NCBI GenBank assembly: GCA_018881555.1
Contig: JACAXG010000110.1
Coordinates: 1,619,474-1,683,473 of the forward strand
Origin: Amblyornis subalaris
Lineage: Eukaryota; Chordata; Aves; Passeriformes; Ptilonorhynchidae
Direction of reading: 5' to 3'
Length of the DNA: 64,000 nucleotides
The translations under genes were made by a program, and so were the position numbers. Below are positions 48,785 to 61,105 of this stretch, piece after piece. The notes under the pieces were generated by a model. That model was given only the letters and a program-made list of their open reading frames with translations. It was not told where the DNA came from and ran no database searches. Every line of letters starts with the position of its first letter. The first letter of the stretch is position 1.

Positions 48785-50273
48785 GATCCATCCTAGGGTG
48801 ATGAGGGAGCTGGCAGAAGAGCTTGCCAAGTTGCTCTCCATTGTTTATCATCTGTCCTGGCTAACCGGGGAGGTCTCAGGTGACTGGAGGTTGGCCAGTG
48901 TGACACCCAGCCATAAGACGGGCCCGAAAAAGGATCCAGGAAACTACAGGCCTGTCAGCCTGACCTTGGCTCCTGGCAAGTTTATGGAACAGATCATCCT
49001 GAGTGCCATCACATGGCACCTCCAGGATGGCCAAGGGATCAGACCCAGCCAGCAAGGATTTAGGAGGGGCAGGTCTTGCCTGACCAACCTGATCTCCTTT
49101 TATGACCAGCTGACCTGCCTAGTGCATGCGGGGAAGGCTCTGGATGTTGTCTACCTTGACTTCAGCAAAGCCTTTGACACCATCTCCTGTAGCATTCTCC
49201 TGGAGAAGCTGGCAGCCCGTGCCTTGGACAGGTACACTCTTTGCTCGGTTAAGAACAGGCTGGACAGCTGGGCCCAGAGAGTGGCAGTGAATGGTGCCAC
49301 ATCCAGTTGGTGTCCCCCAGGGATCAGTGTTGGGCCCAGTCCTGTTTAATATCTTCACTGACGATCTGGGTGAGGAGATTGAGTCCACCATCAGCACATT
49401 TGCACATAACACCAAGTTGGGTGCGAGTTCAGTCTGCTGGTAGAGTAGGAGGGCTCTGCAGAGGGACCTGGACAGGCTGGATTGATAGGCTGAATCCAAT
49501 GGTAGAAGGTTCTACAAGACCAAGTGCTGGGTCCTGCACTTTAACCAGAACAACCCCCTGCGGTGCTACAGGCTGGGGCAGAGTGGCTGGACAGCGGCCA
49601 GGGAGAAAGGGACCTGGAGGTACTGACTGACCCCCAGGCTGAACATGAGCCAGTGTGTGCCCAGGTGGCCAAGAAGGCCAATGGCATCCTGGCCTGGATC
49701 AGCAATCAGCAGGACTGATTGTCCCCCTGTACTCAGAAGTGGTGAGGCCAAACCTTGAGTGCTGTGTCCAGTTCTGGACTCCTCAGTTCAGGAAGGATAT
49801 TGGTGTGCTGGAGCGTGTCTATAGAAAGAGAAAGGCAACAAGGCTGGTGAAGGGTCTGGAGCACAAGTCCTGTGAGGAGTGGCTGAGGGAGCTGGGGTTG
49901 TTTAGCCTGAAGAAAAGGAGTCTCAGGGGAGACCTTATCGCTCCCTGCAACTACCTGAAAGGACGCTGCAGCAAGGTGGGGATTGGGCTCCTCTCCCAAG
50001 CCACCAGCAACAGGACAAAAGGACACAGTCTTAAGCTGCACCAGGGTAGGTTTGGATTGGACATCCAGAAGAATTTCTGAACAGTAAGAGTGACTGGGCA
50101 TTGGAGTGGGCTTCCCAGGGAGGTGGTAGAGTCACTGTCCCTGGAGGTGTTTAAGAAAAGACTGGATGTGGCACTCAGTGCCATGGTTTAGTTGACGAGG
50201 TGGTGTTAGGTCATGGATTGGACTTGAAAAGATCAAAGATCTTTTCAAACCTAGTTGATTCGGTGATTCTGTA
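48785..50273 (+). mobile_element. CR1 LINE copy, RT domain to 3' end, inactive
   Basis: This is the longest repeat in the window. Frame 48,798-49,349 encodes a CR1 reverse transcriptase piece with the WRLASVTPSHKTGPKKDPGN and NYRPVSLT regions, then the QQGFRRGRSCLTNL block and DVVYLDFSKAFDT, an RT core motif that keeps its Asp. The frame then breaks: compared with the copy at 1-315, 16 bases are missing at 49,310/49,311. The next RT box (49,399-49,410), normally F-A-D-D, reads F-A-H-N. Later parts of pol are scattered over other frames, including 49,655-50,080, which covers the [13 protein letters not shown] region. The copy ends in the CR1 3' tail (gattcggtgattctgtaaga). The endonuclease part is missing. 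The host intron runs in the same direction. Confidence 0.93.
50224..50248 (+). other. Perfect 11-base hairpin in CR1 3' end
   Basis: TTGAAAAGATC and GATCTTTTCAA are perfect reverse complements separated by AAA. The hairpin lies about 25 bases before the end of the CR1 copy, where RT recognition of the RNA 3' end would occur. Other CR1 tails in this window (5760-5998 and 25,200-25,305) are less symmetric here. Confidence 0.85.
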
Positions 50274-51892
50274 AGATTTACTCTCAATATTTAATCATAT
50301 GTAATAAACTTTCTTTTGAGGACTTACAGTTAATGGACATAAAATCTAGGCAGGGAACACTCCCTGTTGTCATTAATCAGGGTCTTGATTAATTTGCTTA
50401 GACTGCTTTTTTTATTTTTTGTAGTAAAATTTTAGAAATATTTTAGTCCTAATCGTTTTGGTAAAACTTAGTAATTTCATGAGATTCAGAAAATTGTCAT
50501 GGGTGATTTTAAATATTTGAGTTCTGCTGCATTGGTGGAAAGGAACACCAAAGACATTATTAAAGTATTAATTACACTTACATTGCTGACAGTGTTTTCA
50601 TTAAAAGAAAGAAAAAAGTTGTTTGCCTCTGCATTACAGAGTTGATGGGAAGTTGCAAGAGAGATCAGATTATAACATCAGATATTTTGGTAAAAAACCC
50701 CAGTACTTTGCTCTGGAACACTGACAGAAAATTTGTGCTTGAAATCAGTTGGATTTTCCAAATGTTATGAGAGGGGAAATTCATTTTCAATGTTGTAATA
50801 TATGTATTTTCATACCATTCCCCATGTTGGCTTTCAAATTGTGTATGTGATTAAAAGCAAATATCAGTCGAATCAGAGTGTTGGTATTTCTCAACATAAT
50901 TTTAAGTTTTGGTTTTGGCATAGTTTGTTACACATTAGAGAACAGAAACTGCTTTTTTATTGTGATTTGAGCTCAAGAGAGCTGGGAAGCTGCATCTGAT
51001 AAATTCACATCATTTGTGTGACGTATCTGTAGTAAATTCAAGGAAAATAGTGGATTCTGGTACCGAGAGATGCAGACAAGCTGGTTGTCTTTCTGGTATA
51101 TTAAGGAAATTACCTGGATGTTTTATAGTGTTCATAAGGTTAACTGTCAGTGGATTTTTTTTTTAATGTGATACACTCTGGGTCTATTAAGAAATAAATT
51201 CTCCTGTAAAAGTGCAGCTAGCTTCAGATTATTTTTATCACAGTAGATATTCTTTTTTCTTGGCTGCAAGCATGTCATGCTTTCTACTTGGGTTGTTAGG
51301 CCTTGCTTTCCATCTTGAATAATGTTGTAAAGTAACGTAGTTTTTCTAGAGAAAGTTGTGTGTCTTCAAACAAGTCAAATTCTCTGTCATTAAACATGAT
51401 TGTTGTCTTTATGGAAAACTTTTAAATACTGCATGAAAGGAGCAAAAATTACTGAACATAGCCTGTATTATCTTTGTACCAGCTTTTTGTGATTTTTAGC
51501 GCATTAGTGAGTAAAAGAAGTCTTGCAAAGCCCTTTACTAGTGAGTCAGTCAATGTAGATACAGTGCATGACTTGAAAAAAATGTATTTTTCTCATCTCT
51601 TATATTTTGCATCTCTGTTCTGTAAAATAAACAGACTAGCAAAGGGTAATGTAGTGGGTCACTAGCTAACATCAAGGAACATTCCTGATTAGCCTGAAGC
51701 AGTTTGTTTACAAGTAGTGATATTTGAGTAAATAGTATGTAACCAAAGAGTTTAAAAAGCCTTTAGCTGAAAGGTTGTGGTAGCTTTTAGTGCTTTCTTT
51801 GATCAAACCAGGGATTTTTTTTCTTACTGACATGCTGACCTTTGCTTTTTGTGTTGCTTTATTTCGCTTCCTCCTGCTGTGCCCCCTTGCAG
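50274..51892. other. Intronic DNA, nothing recognised
   Basis: AT-rich sequence with no repeat, RNA gene or coding segment that I could identify. Confidence 0.55.
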
Positions 51893-52072
51893 AAGAAAAA
51901 CCAAACAAAAAAACCCCCAAAGCCACCCCCCCGCCAAAAACCCAACAGCCACCCAGGCCCCCAAACCAGCATACCCCCACCAAAACAAGAAAACAAACAA
52001 AAGAAAACGCCAAGAAAGCAAAACTGAAGTTATTGCTGGGGTCGCTTTGTTTACAAGAGTCTGCCGTTAGAG
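51893..52072 (+). CDS. Possible internal exon (180 bases) or A/C-rich low-complexity tract
   Basis: A strong pyrimidine tract ends in 'ctgtgcccccttgcag' at 51,892, and 180 bases later 'gttagag|gtaagttt' gives a near-consensus donor at 52,073. One of three frames is open across the segment. It needs a phase-1 intron on both sides and encodes a Lys/Pro/Thr/Gln-rich peptide ending KLKLLLGSLCLQESAVR. Against this, the first 130 bases hold only about two T and are made of A and C runs, as in simple-sequence expansions common in bird introns. The phase also does not fit the best exon 1 donor (phase 0), only a weaker one at 16,385 (phase 1). It could be a true exon enlarged by a simple repeat, an alternative exon, or a chance pairing of splice-like sites. 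Confidence 0.3.
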
Positions 52073-52799
52073 GTAAGTTTTATTTAAGATGTTGCCATAG
52101 CTGTTTTAAAAGCCAGCTTGGTAAAAAGTTATTCATCAGCACTTGGGAAGAAGATGCACTTTCAGTTTCTGACATGAGGCAAATTTTGACATTTCTAGTG
52201 GTTATTTCAGATGTGTCCTAAATGTGTGTTTGGAAGAACTACTTTGAAGTTTTGAAACAGTTACCATAAAACAGTAAGAAATGGGTGGGAGCTTGCCTGG
52301 GAAGGTGCTTCTCCGTGGAGTCCTCTCTCAGTTAAGCTTCAAACCAAAACATTCCTTATGCTGTAGTTTCCTGGTCATCTGCAAGTTTTCTATGGTGTAT
52401 TTGAATGTAGACCATGTCTCCATCCTGAGCCTCCTTTCGCTAGGAAGCAGGAACTGGGATGGCTCTGTGGATGGGGGGGATCCTTCAGCATTTCCACAAG
52501 CCCTGGTTGTGGAGCAGGGGCTGGTGTAGTACTTCACTCAGGGTGAACTGCACTGTGCACCGGAGAAATTGCGCTGGGAGAAATGGTTCACAGAAGCTTC
52601 AGAAAATTCTCAGCTCAAGGGGCCATTTAGATTTGCAGTTGCTGTGTAGTCTGGAAAAGGTGATGGGCAATTTTAATTAAGAGTCAGTCTTGAGTGGGTT
52701 TTTTGAGAATTGCTTTTGCTGAGCTATGGTTGAGTGATGGTGAAGATGTGGGAGCAGAAGGCTACGCTGGATGACCTGAGACTTACTTCCTCAAGTGAA

Positions 52800-52814
52800 T
52801 TTTTTTTTTTTTTT
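52800..52814. repeat. Poly-T run (T15)
   Basis: Uninterrupted run of 15 T in intronic DNA; no adjoining element recognised. Confidence 0.8.
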
Positions 52815-54441
52815 AACTTTTTGTCTTTTCCTGCTGTTGTCACTGCTCTGCTTTCCTTACACCACATCAGCCATGCTGCCTTCACGTTTCCTTGACACAG
52901 GTGGGAAATGCAGGTTTTCTTACAAGTAATAGGAAGAGGGCACTGCTGTGGTGAAAGAAATAATCTGTGCAGAAAGGTTTTGGTCATCCTTGCCACCCCA
53001 CCTTCTGCTTCTAAAGGTGGCGCAGGAAAAGATGATATTTTCTGTTAGACTTCATAGTAACTAGAGAATTAATCTTGCAATACACAAGAATATCTCATAC
53101 TCCGATGTGTACTGATCACCATTCAGAAAACTGAAATAAATTCCTTAATGTAGCCATCATATATAATGAATTACACTAATATGAATATTGATGTGCCAGT
53201 AAGCCAGTTAATTTTAAAACCTAATGGTAAATGTTATTCTCTTGGGACTCTGGGACCAAAATGGACTTTGTCCAAAACATATTTGTAATTGTGGTATATA
53301 CAGACTTTAGAAAACTGAAACATCCTAAGTGCATGTAAGGAGTACCTAATCATACATTCTTTGTGGCCATCACTTAAAAAGTTGGATGTAATTGCATTCC
53401 TGTTTGCTTGTTAATGATGTAGGTATTTGAAAATCAGTTAATAAATGGTCACAATACAGTAAAAGCAGTGCCCTTGGTGCAAAACTGGCACATGGACATG
53501 TAAAGTGTGTCTTATCACTCCTAGGTTTTGGTGAGTGTATGTAGGCTTGACATGTATTGGAGCTGTTTAAAGCAGGGTTGTGTTTCTAGGATTAAACTAC
53601 ACAAACTTAACATAACTCATTGTCGTATCTGCTTTGGTACCACCTGTGTGTTTTTACTTAGACTGAGCCTCCTGCCACTTTTTGCCACTTCAGCTGGATT
53701 CCCCGTGCTGCCTCTAGGAGAGGCGCAGCCAGGTAAATATTCCTGTGCTTGTCGTGACTTCTATCGTTTGCTGCTCCTGGTGTCCCTTTTGGCTTTGACT
53801 GTTTTTCTGGGAATTTCAGGATTTGCTAGGGTTCAGTCACTGCTCCTTTATTCATGTTTGATACTCTAGTTAAGCCCTTCATTGGTCCTGGTTTTCTCTG
53901 TCTTTTGGCCAAGAAAGTCTATTCTTCCATGATCTGATGCTTTGTTTTCAAGCTTGCCCTGTGTGAGTCAGCAGGCTTTGTCTCTGGAAACTTGTTTTAG
54001 TTCTACATTTCCTTATCTCCTCTTAGGAGTCTCCATTATTCAGATCCAGCTCCTTCATGGAGAAAGCAAATTTTACGAACAGTAAGATTTTATCTGGCGA
54101 AAAAAAGTTACTTATTTTTGGTAGTAAAGAAATGACCAGTTTATAGTGAAGTCTGTTCTTCTCCTTTGCGTGTGTGGGCGTCCAGGTGAAATCTCGGATC
54201 GTATTTGATAAATTTATGCATGTATTGATTACATGGACAGAATTAGAAACTGAGTATAAATAGGCAAAGAAAATTGCATAATAATTTGTCTTTTATTGTG
54301 GAGCTATTTCTTAGTGGTTTCATACTCCCCTAGTATGTCATCAGAACTGTGTTGCAGTTCTAGCTTGCAATCTTGGAGTGTATGCATTGTTTTCATAAAC
54401 AGATCAGAAGAGAGAAGTACTGTGGTACTATGGTATTTCTG

Positions 54442-54472
54442 TTTTCTTTTTTTCTTTTTTTCTTTTTTTTTT
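54442..54472 (+). repeat. (TTTTTTC)n pyrimidine tract
   Basis: About 31 bases of T runs separated by single C at 7-8 base spacing. It is simple repeat sequence. Confidence 0.8.
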
Positions 54473-57400
54473 CATTTCTGTGGTTACCAGTCCAACAACG
54501 TATGTTCCATTGGTGATTTTTTTTCTTCCCCCTCGGTTTATGCACACAGGATGAAACAGTCTGACACTAGAAATATAAGAGTACTTCTTTAAAAAACAAC
54601 CCGACAAGTAATTTTGGTTCTCATTCTTCTGATTTCCAATATTTTTGCCCCCAAAAAGGAAAGAAACAAAAACCTTCTTGTCCGGACTGATGGTCATCCA
54701 GTGAAGTTTTTTTATTTCTCTTCTTAGAGAAACTTTTGTAGCCAGAGTATATTTGTTAATTTTCAACCTTTAGCTTTCTCTGCCATCATGCCTTCTGGAT
54801 ACTATGATCAAATCTTACATAGGAATAATAAATCGTACATAGAATGCCTCCAAAGTGGTAAACAGCAACAACAACAAAAAAGGCAGCTTTATAGTATTTT
54901 GGCTCAGAGTCACAGTTTAGATATTTCAAAATAAATAGCATATCATAGCATATCATCTACAAAGTAATAGATCTACTTCCAGGTTAACTGTTTAAAAAAA
55001 GCTGCACGTTTGTTAGCTTTAGGCACTTCCACTGTATTTATCCTTAGTTGTTACTTTAAGGACCTTAAAGAATGCCAATATCAAACCCCACCAATTTTAT
55101 TCAGACCAAACAGTTCAGTCTTCCTTTCCTGTAATCATTAGAAAAATCTTAATTTGTTTGAGAGAGGGCAAAATGGCCTTTATTAATTTGGTCGGTGCTC
55201 AGGGTCATGCTTGTCAGCTGAATAAACATGAAAAAAAAATGTTTATCTCCTAGTGGCTTTTCTTGGAATTTGAGTGGGGATGTTGCACTACTCATTCCAG
55301 AGCAAAATAGGTCAACTCTCTGTAAGTATCCCTTTCTTTCCCACAACTCCAGTAATACTAAGAAATCACGTTTCTGAAAATTAAATTAAGTACTTGATTT
55401 CCTATTAGTTGTGCAACAAGCTTAAGTCTGCAAAAATAAAATAAGCTCTACCTTCTGAATTTGTCTTGTAATCGGGTACTACTGTTCCAGTTAATGAAAA
55501 GTTAAAATACTTCAAAGTGGTAAATTCCTGTGGCTTTTAAAATCTGATCTGGCTTGCAGAAGTAAGTAAACCGAGAGATCAAAGAGAACTGTCATACATT
55601 GATCTTTCTTTCTGAGGCTCTGCTTTTATAAATCCATAATGTTATAGAATGGCAAATGCAGAGCAAAACGTATCCCCTAGATGCACATTAGCTTCAGTTG
55701 TGCTAGTAACAGTGATTGGAAACCTGCTTTCTCTCTGTGAGTCATTGTCTTATGTGAGCTGCAAAGGTGTGATTTTTAATTTTTTTTTTTTGTCTTCTTA
55801 AACCATTCTGGCTTTGTATGTGTTGGTATGTATTTGAGGTGTATACATATAAATGTAAAATCTTCCCAGCTTCCCCCTGCCCCCTTTCCATTCCTTGGTA
55901 ACAAAGAATGTCTGTTTTTACCCAGGACATATATATAAAAGAATAGGTAGGAAGTGATTAACTAAACTGCATTAATTTGCAAGTGTGGCCATATTTTCAA
56001 ATAATCAATAACTTTACCATTTCCGTGATTAAAATTCAGAGCAGATGATGTAATAGTAAAAATGTGCTGAAGGTACTTAAACATCATGCACAAATCTAGG
56101 CCATTTTTGGGGGAGTTTATGATGTAAATGATTATCTTTTTCAGTGTGTATGCAAATTAGCTGCTTCTAGAGGCTGTATTTCTTCTTTGACATTGATCTG
56201 AAACAAGGAAATATTGATTGAAGTAGAAGAAAAGTATTTTATGAAACTTCTGTGCTTAATTCTGCTTTATGCTGTGCACCACCAAGGTGTAGTACAGATT
56301 CTGAGGATTTTAAAATAATACTTTCTGTGCTAATCTCCCTTCCATCTTTCTGTCTTAGACTTGAGGATGTAATTTCTTGGGCAAAAGGTTATCTTGGTAA
56401 TTCTTAGAGCAATGTGTGATTTCTGTTTTGTTTGCTTGAGGCTTCAATATCAACTGGATTTTTAGTTTAGGAATATATATTTGTAAGTGTTTAGATCTGT
56501 ACCAGAATCCTTTCACCTTGGGCATTTTGTGTATTAGCTCTTTCATTTCGAACCACTAAAACTCAAAAATTTGAGTGATGGTCAAAGAATCCCAGCTCTT
56601 TGCAACGTGAAAGGAGAGGGATTTTGAAGGATGAAAGAAAATTCTGTCTGTGCAAATTAGGCTCTTCTTTGCTTTTCATTTTCTTTGTATTGAGTATCCC
56701 AGTCTCTTTTCTCATAAGGAACATCTTTTTGTTGTCTTTGGTGCTCCTTGTATCGTACAGATTCTTGCCCTGCCCAGTGTGGCAGCACATTTCAGTATGT
56801 CAGCTGTTACAAGAGTCACGATTATAAATCGTAAACCACCTTTGTAACCCCAGCGATACTGTCTAAGCCAATAACTGTGGCCCTAAGATCAGGCAGTTTC
56901 AGTGGTCCTGTTGTCTAAAAATGTTGGCATAAAGTCCTGACATACAATTCCTAGATACTTGCTTGTCTAATTTTTTTACTAAATCAGACTGAAGCCTAAT
57001 GGGAAGGCCTGGGAACTTCCGCTGTTCTGTTGGTTAAGGTCCTGATAATAAATGGGTAGTGCTGTTTTGATGTATTGATGCTTTAGTGGCCTGACAAGTT
57101 TCTGGGCACTATACTAAATTATCTGCACTATGGACTTTTATATCAAGATTTCGGGAGCTTTGTGCTATCTGCACAATATGGGCTTTCTTCTGTGATATTT
57201 TGAGCAGGGGTTGGTGTGAGCAGGTGGCTTTCATATTCACCTGGAAAGCAAACAGCTTAGGCCTGACTTGTGAATGAGCTTGCAGTTGTTAGCAAAAGAG
57301 AGCTTTGAAATAGCTCTGCTCTTTTAGATAAGCTGCTATTAAAGGTAGGATAAGATCTATTAGGGAATTTATTTTTGAAAATGCAGAAGAGGGAGCCATG

Positions 57401-58251
57401 GAAATCTTTCCCAAAAAGGCTTGACTGTGGTGCATAAATCCAGCGCTTCAAGACTGTAAACAAGGGATTGAACAATTTCAAGAAGAAGTTGGGTCTTAGT
57501 ATTTACAGTTGGTCTGTAAAACTTTTGTGTTTGCACTTTACAGCTGCCAGATAGAAGACTGATCTTCAGATTTCCATGTTTATGCCATGGCTTAGCAACT
57601 GTAAGTTGTTCTACGTTCTATGCTAACTAAACTTTATTTCTCATTTCTGAATCTGCTGGTACTACTTAAGCCTGTATGATAGTGAAACAAACATAAGGTT
57701 GTGTTACTAGACCAGCACATTTGATTAATAATTTTTCTTTTTTTGACTTTAATGTGAAGCTGTAAAAACTCCTGAAGTGTACTTTTTGGTTGGTGGAGTC
57801 CCTGACAGTAAAGCTTGGTCTGTCCAGAGAATTGTACTTTGTATGTTTGATGGCATATCTCAAAATGCTGGCTGAGCTATTTCTTAATGAATGAAACCCT
57901 GAATGTTGTGGCCTTTAAACTGCTGTGAACCTAGGACGGAGACTGACCTTGGTATTTGCTGCCTAAATGCCAAGATGTCTTCAGCTATCATGGAGGGGGA
58001 AAGTGCAGCAGTTTCTCTTCTCTAGAGAAGCTTCAGGGGAACCCTCCAAAAAGTGGGTAAGAATGAAGTTTAAGAAAGAATTTTTTTTTCCCTATGCCTT
58101 GCAAACCTCTGAGTTGTATTCAGGACTTTGGCAATGAAAGTAAAAAGGGAATGCCTTCAAGGTATGGGAAAGGACCCTTGCTGAATTTTCAGGATCTTTT
58201 CATGTACTGGCCCCCCTCATTACTTTTGATACTATCCTTAAGTATTATCTT

Positions 58252-58893
58252 TCACTTACTGTGATACCTGAGTTTTCCCTGGCACAATCTTCTGAAGACT
58301 CTTGGTGAGATGTTGAGGTAGGAGCTGATAGCAATACAGCTGTCTCCCTCCTGTTTACACTGTATGTCTTTTCTTTGGGAGGGATGTAGACAGGTCCTGC
58401 AAACATCTTGTGGAGCAGACTCTGGTGTAATCCATAGCCTGGGGATGAATATGTGCCTCCTTGAGCTGGCTTTTTGACACAGCATATGGTGTAGATTTCT
58501 CCTGATGTTAAATACTGGTTTGAAATGAGAGGAGGAAGTGAGTGAAGTTGAGAATTTTATCATTTGTGTCTTCTGTTCCTTCAGTTCTGTACGTCTTGGG
58601 GGATGCAGCTGTCCAGCCAGTTTACTGTCTGGCCTTTGTTTTCCTGCTGTGCTCTCAGACAATTAGAAGGGAGGAAAGAGTCTGCCTTTCTCCAGTAACA
58701 TGGTAGCCTGTTCAGTGACTTGGTGAACATGTATAGGCTCAGTGATTGGTAGGAAGTCATTCATGTGCGGTCTCCTATTTTTCATTACTCTTCTGTCTTG
58801 TCTGGAGTAGCGGGAATCCTTTCCTTTTCTGGAGTCAGATGGCTTTCCAAGACAGAAGCAACTGGAAGAGCATGCTGCTGTTTGAGCAGTCAT
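58252..58893 (-). pseudogene. Long minus-strand open stretch with one in-frame stop, origin unknown
   Basis: On the minus strand one frame starts with ATG at 58,893 and runs 76 codons to a TAA at 58,665-58,663. It then continues in the same frame for a further 136 codons to 58,252. The codon after the stop is TTG, so the second part has no ATG of its own there. The first part opens MTAQTAACSSSCFCLGKPSD and is rich in Ser, Arg and Lys; the second contains Pro, His, Cys and basic residues (HIFIPRLWITPESAP). I recognise no family. About 213 codons with one stop is uncommon in DNA of this composition, so a decayed retrocopy or old element is possible; a chance open frame is the main alternative. 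Confidence 0.25.
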
Positions 58894-58961
58894 CTTTTAC
58901 ATAATGAGGCAGAGGAGAATTTTATCAACTGAGACAGTCTCAGGACCCTCAAACTCTTGGT

Positions 58962-59012
58962 TTAAGAAAGATTATAGTGCTTTAAGTGCTTTCTTGCTTA
59001 AGAAAGATTATA
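58962..59012 (+). repeat. 15-base direct repeat
   Basis: TTAAGAAAGATTATA occurs at 58,962-58,976 and again at 58,998-59,012. The bases between carry a smaller repeated 'gtgcttt' unit. It looks like a local duplication. Confidence 0.8.
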
Positions 59013-60805
59013 CTGAATTTAATGCAGACATTCTGCTGATCAGGCACTTTTGAGATTTTTCTGTCAACATCATCACATTTCATCTCAAACATTTTTGTGA
59101 TTGGGCTGTTGCCTGTCTTAGACGACTGTTCTCTTAGTAGTGATTTTGACTACACATACTGCTGTTATGAAGATACACATCCCTCTGTTGGCTGGCAGGG
59201 ACTGCAGCCACCCATGTTGAACATCTAGGGATATCTTTCAGCAGTTCGTTCCTGAGTGTTTCTAGAACCTTTACTAACTGAGGAGAATGGAACAGAAATC
59301 TGAGAGCAGATTTCTATTTTATGCTTCATTATAGAAATAAGTGGTTTACAGGCAGTGCATGAGGAGCTGCATACCCTGAGGTCATTGTTCTGGAGATAAA
59401 ACACCCGGCAGCGCCAGTCATCTTATGAGAGCAGTAAAGAGAAGCATATTTGCAATAGAAACCAGAGAATAATGAAGACACAAATGATAATATGAAAGGA
59501 TAAAAAAAGTATTAAACATCAGGAAGTTTGCATCGCTTCGTTCCTGATACTTCTTTGCCTAACAGTGGCCTTGAGCTGTTTCCCTTCTTGTACATGGACC
59601 GCTTTCAGTAAATTAATTTAACTTCTGTAATTACGGAAAACAGCATCCAGTGTGGAAGCATAGCAGCTACTTGTGAAGACATGTGCCAAAGAGCTTGGAT
59701 ACAATAAAGAATCCTGACAGAAGCTAAAATGCCTGTAAAGGGAGACAAATGGGCTCAAATTAGGCAGGCAGGTAAAGGACGGAATTGCCTTTTCCCCCTT
59801 CTTGCTGATTCCTCTTTGCTTTCTCCAGGCACCTGGGAAGTTTCTCCCCTGCCTGCCACTTTGGGGAAACTCTGAACCAGGAGCCTGAGCTAAGGTATTA
59901 GGAACTTCTGAAGATTAGTATTTTTATGAAATGCTGTTAGAGAGAAAATATTTGTGTTAGTTTTGGCTTGCTGCTTGAGTCAGGATTTCTAACAGTGCTG
60001 GATTTCTTAATGAGGCTATAATGTGTGTTTGAAACTACAGCATGGTAGTAGCGTGGAACAGATGTATGTTCTTTCACATTCTTCAGCAGTCATTCATGGA
60101 GAGTCCATTGTTTCATATTATTCTTGTGTGACCTCCTGGTATACTGGCAATGTAAGATGTGAGGCTGTAGGAAAGGCAGTTTAATTAATAGTCTTTGTAT
60201 GGGGCACGAACAAATGTGGTGCAGCACTCTTAGTCTTGCTGCATGCATGTAAGTTCTGCACCTTTGCATCTGCAAACGTAGATGAAGCAGTAGTATTACC
60301 AGGGAGAGAATGGCTTTGGGAATCTAAGTTAACAGCCTAAATATGAAGGATAATTTAGTGTGGTTACATTTCTTATTAAACAGATATTAAACAGCTATTT
60401 GCACTAGTTCCTACATGATTTTGTAAACTAGGAGCATGCATGTATACATTTTCTATCCATTTTCTTTGTTGGAATGTTGCTGATTTCATTGTCTTTGGAC
60501 AGCAGAGTGTGTACTTGTGTCCTGTAGTCTCTGGGTGGGAAAGCACTGTGGAGGTAGTAGTCCTAGAGAGTAGATCCCTGGGATCTGGATACCTTGGTTT
60601 ATGACATGGTTGGGATTCATAAAAGGGGCCTTGAAGTGTTTGATATTGTCCTTCCTGGGGAGGAATGTGCTGCAGAAATGTTGTGTGGAGTTACTCCCTG
60701 CTGAGTGACTTTGATAGGTATGCTGCTGATTGATTAGATGCTCGTAGTCTTCAGGAAACCAAATATTAAATCTATAGTCTGCCAAATCAATTACATACTT
60801 AAACA

Positions 60806-60840
60806 TCAATAACAATAACAACAACAACAATAATAATAAA
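60806..60840 (+). repeat. (AAC)n/(AAT)n microsatellite
   Basis: A run of AAC units passes into AAT units over about 35 bases. It is a compound trinucleotide repeat. Confidence 0.85.
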
Positions 60841-60934
60841 AAGATGAGGTACCTAAGAAATAAATTTGTGTATCCCAGTTGCTCTGCTTTACCTGCATTT
60901 TTATTCTAAATTCCAAGAAGGGAATGCATCAGTC

Positions 60935-61105
60935 ATGGTTTAACCCCAGCTGATCACTAAGTGCCATGCAGCTGCTTGCTCAGTCCCTGCCATCCCAGTG
61001 CAATGAGGGGAGAATTGGAAAGAAGTAAAACACATGGGTTGAGGTAAGAACAGTTTAGTAACTGAAATGAAGTAAAATGTAGTAGTAATCATCATCATCT
61101 TGGCT
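60935..61105 (-). mobile_element. Truncated avian endogenous-retrovirus LTR remnant
   Basis: The plus strand begins 'catggtttaaccccagctga' and proceeds through 'agtgccatgcagctgcttgc', 'ggagaattggaaagaagtaa', 'aacacatgggttgaggtaag' and 'aacagtttagtaactgaaat'. This order of blocks is familiar from a common bird LTR type that I associate with ERVK-like elements. Only one end is kept. I give minus orientation because that family's polyadenylation signal lies on the complementary strand, but this is less certain than the identification. Confidence 0.65.

Larger units (their letters stand above)
52073..58251. other. Intronic DNA, nothing recognised beyond simple repeats
   Basis: About 6.2 kb with a T15 run, a CTTTTTT-type tract at 54,442-54,472 and a 'agcatatcat' doublet near 54,935-54,955. 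The open frame at 53,528-53,869 (113 codons) is hydrophobic and Cys-rich, as T-rich DNA often gives, and has no matching splice pair. Confidence 0.5.
58894..60934. other. Intronic DNA, nothing recognised beyond repeats listed
   Basis: About 2 kb of AT-rich sequence. The minus-strand frame at 60,486-60,830 (114 codons) starts inside the AAC/AAT microsatellite and shows no family likeness. Confidence 0.5.

Noticed and set aside
51824..52021. Minus-strand frame rich in Trp, Gly and Phe
   Set aside because: It is the complement of the A/C-rich tract; G/T-rich low complexity gives this composition.
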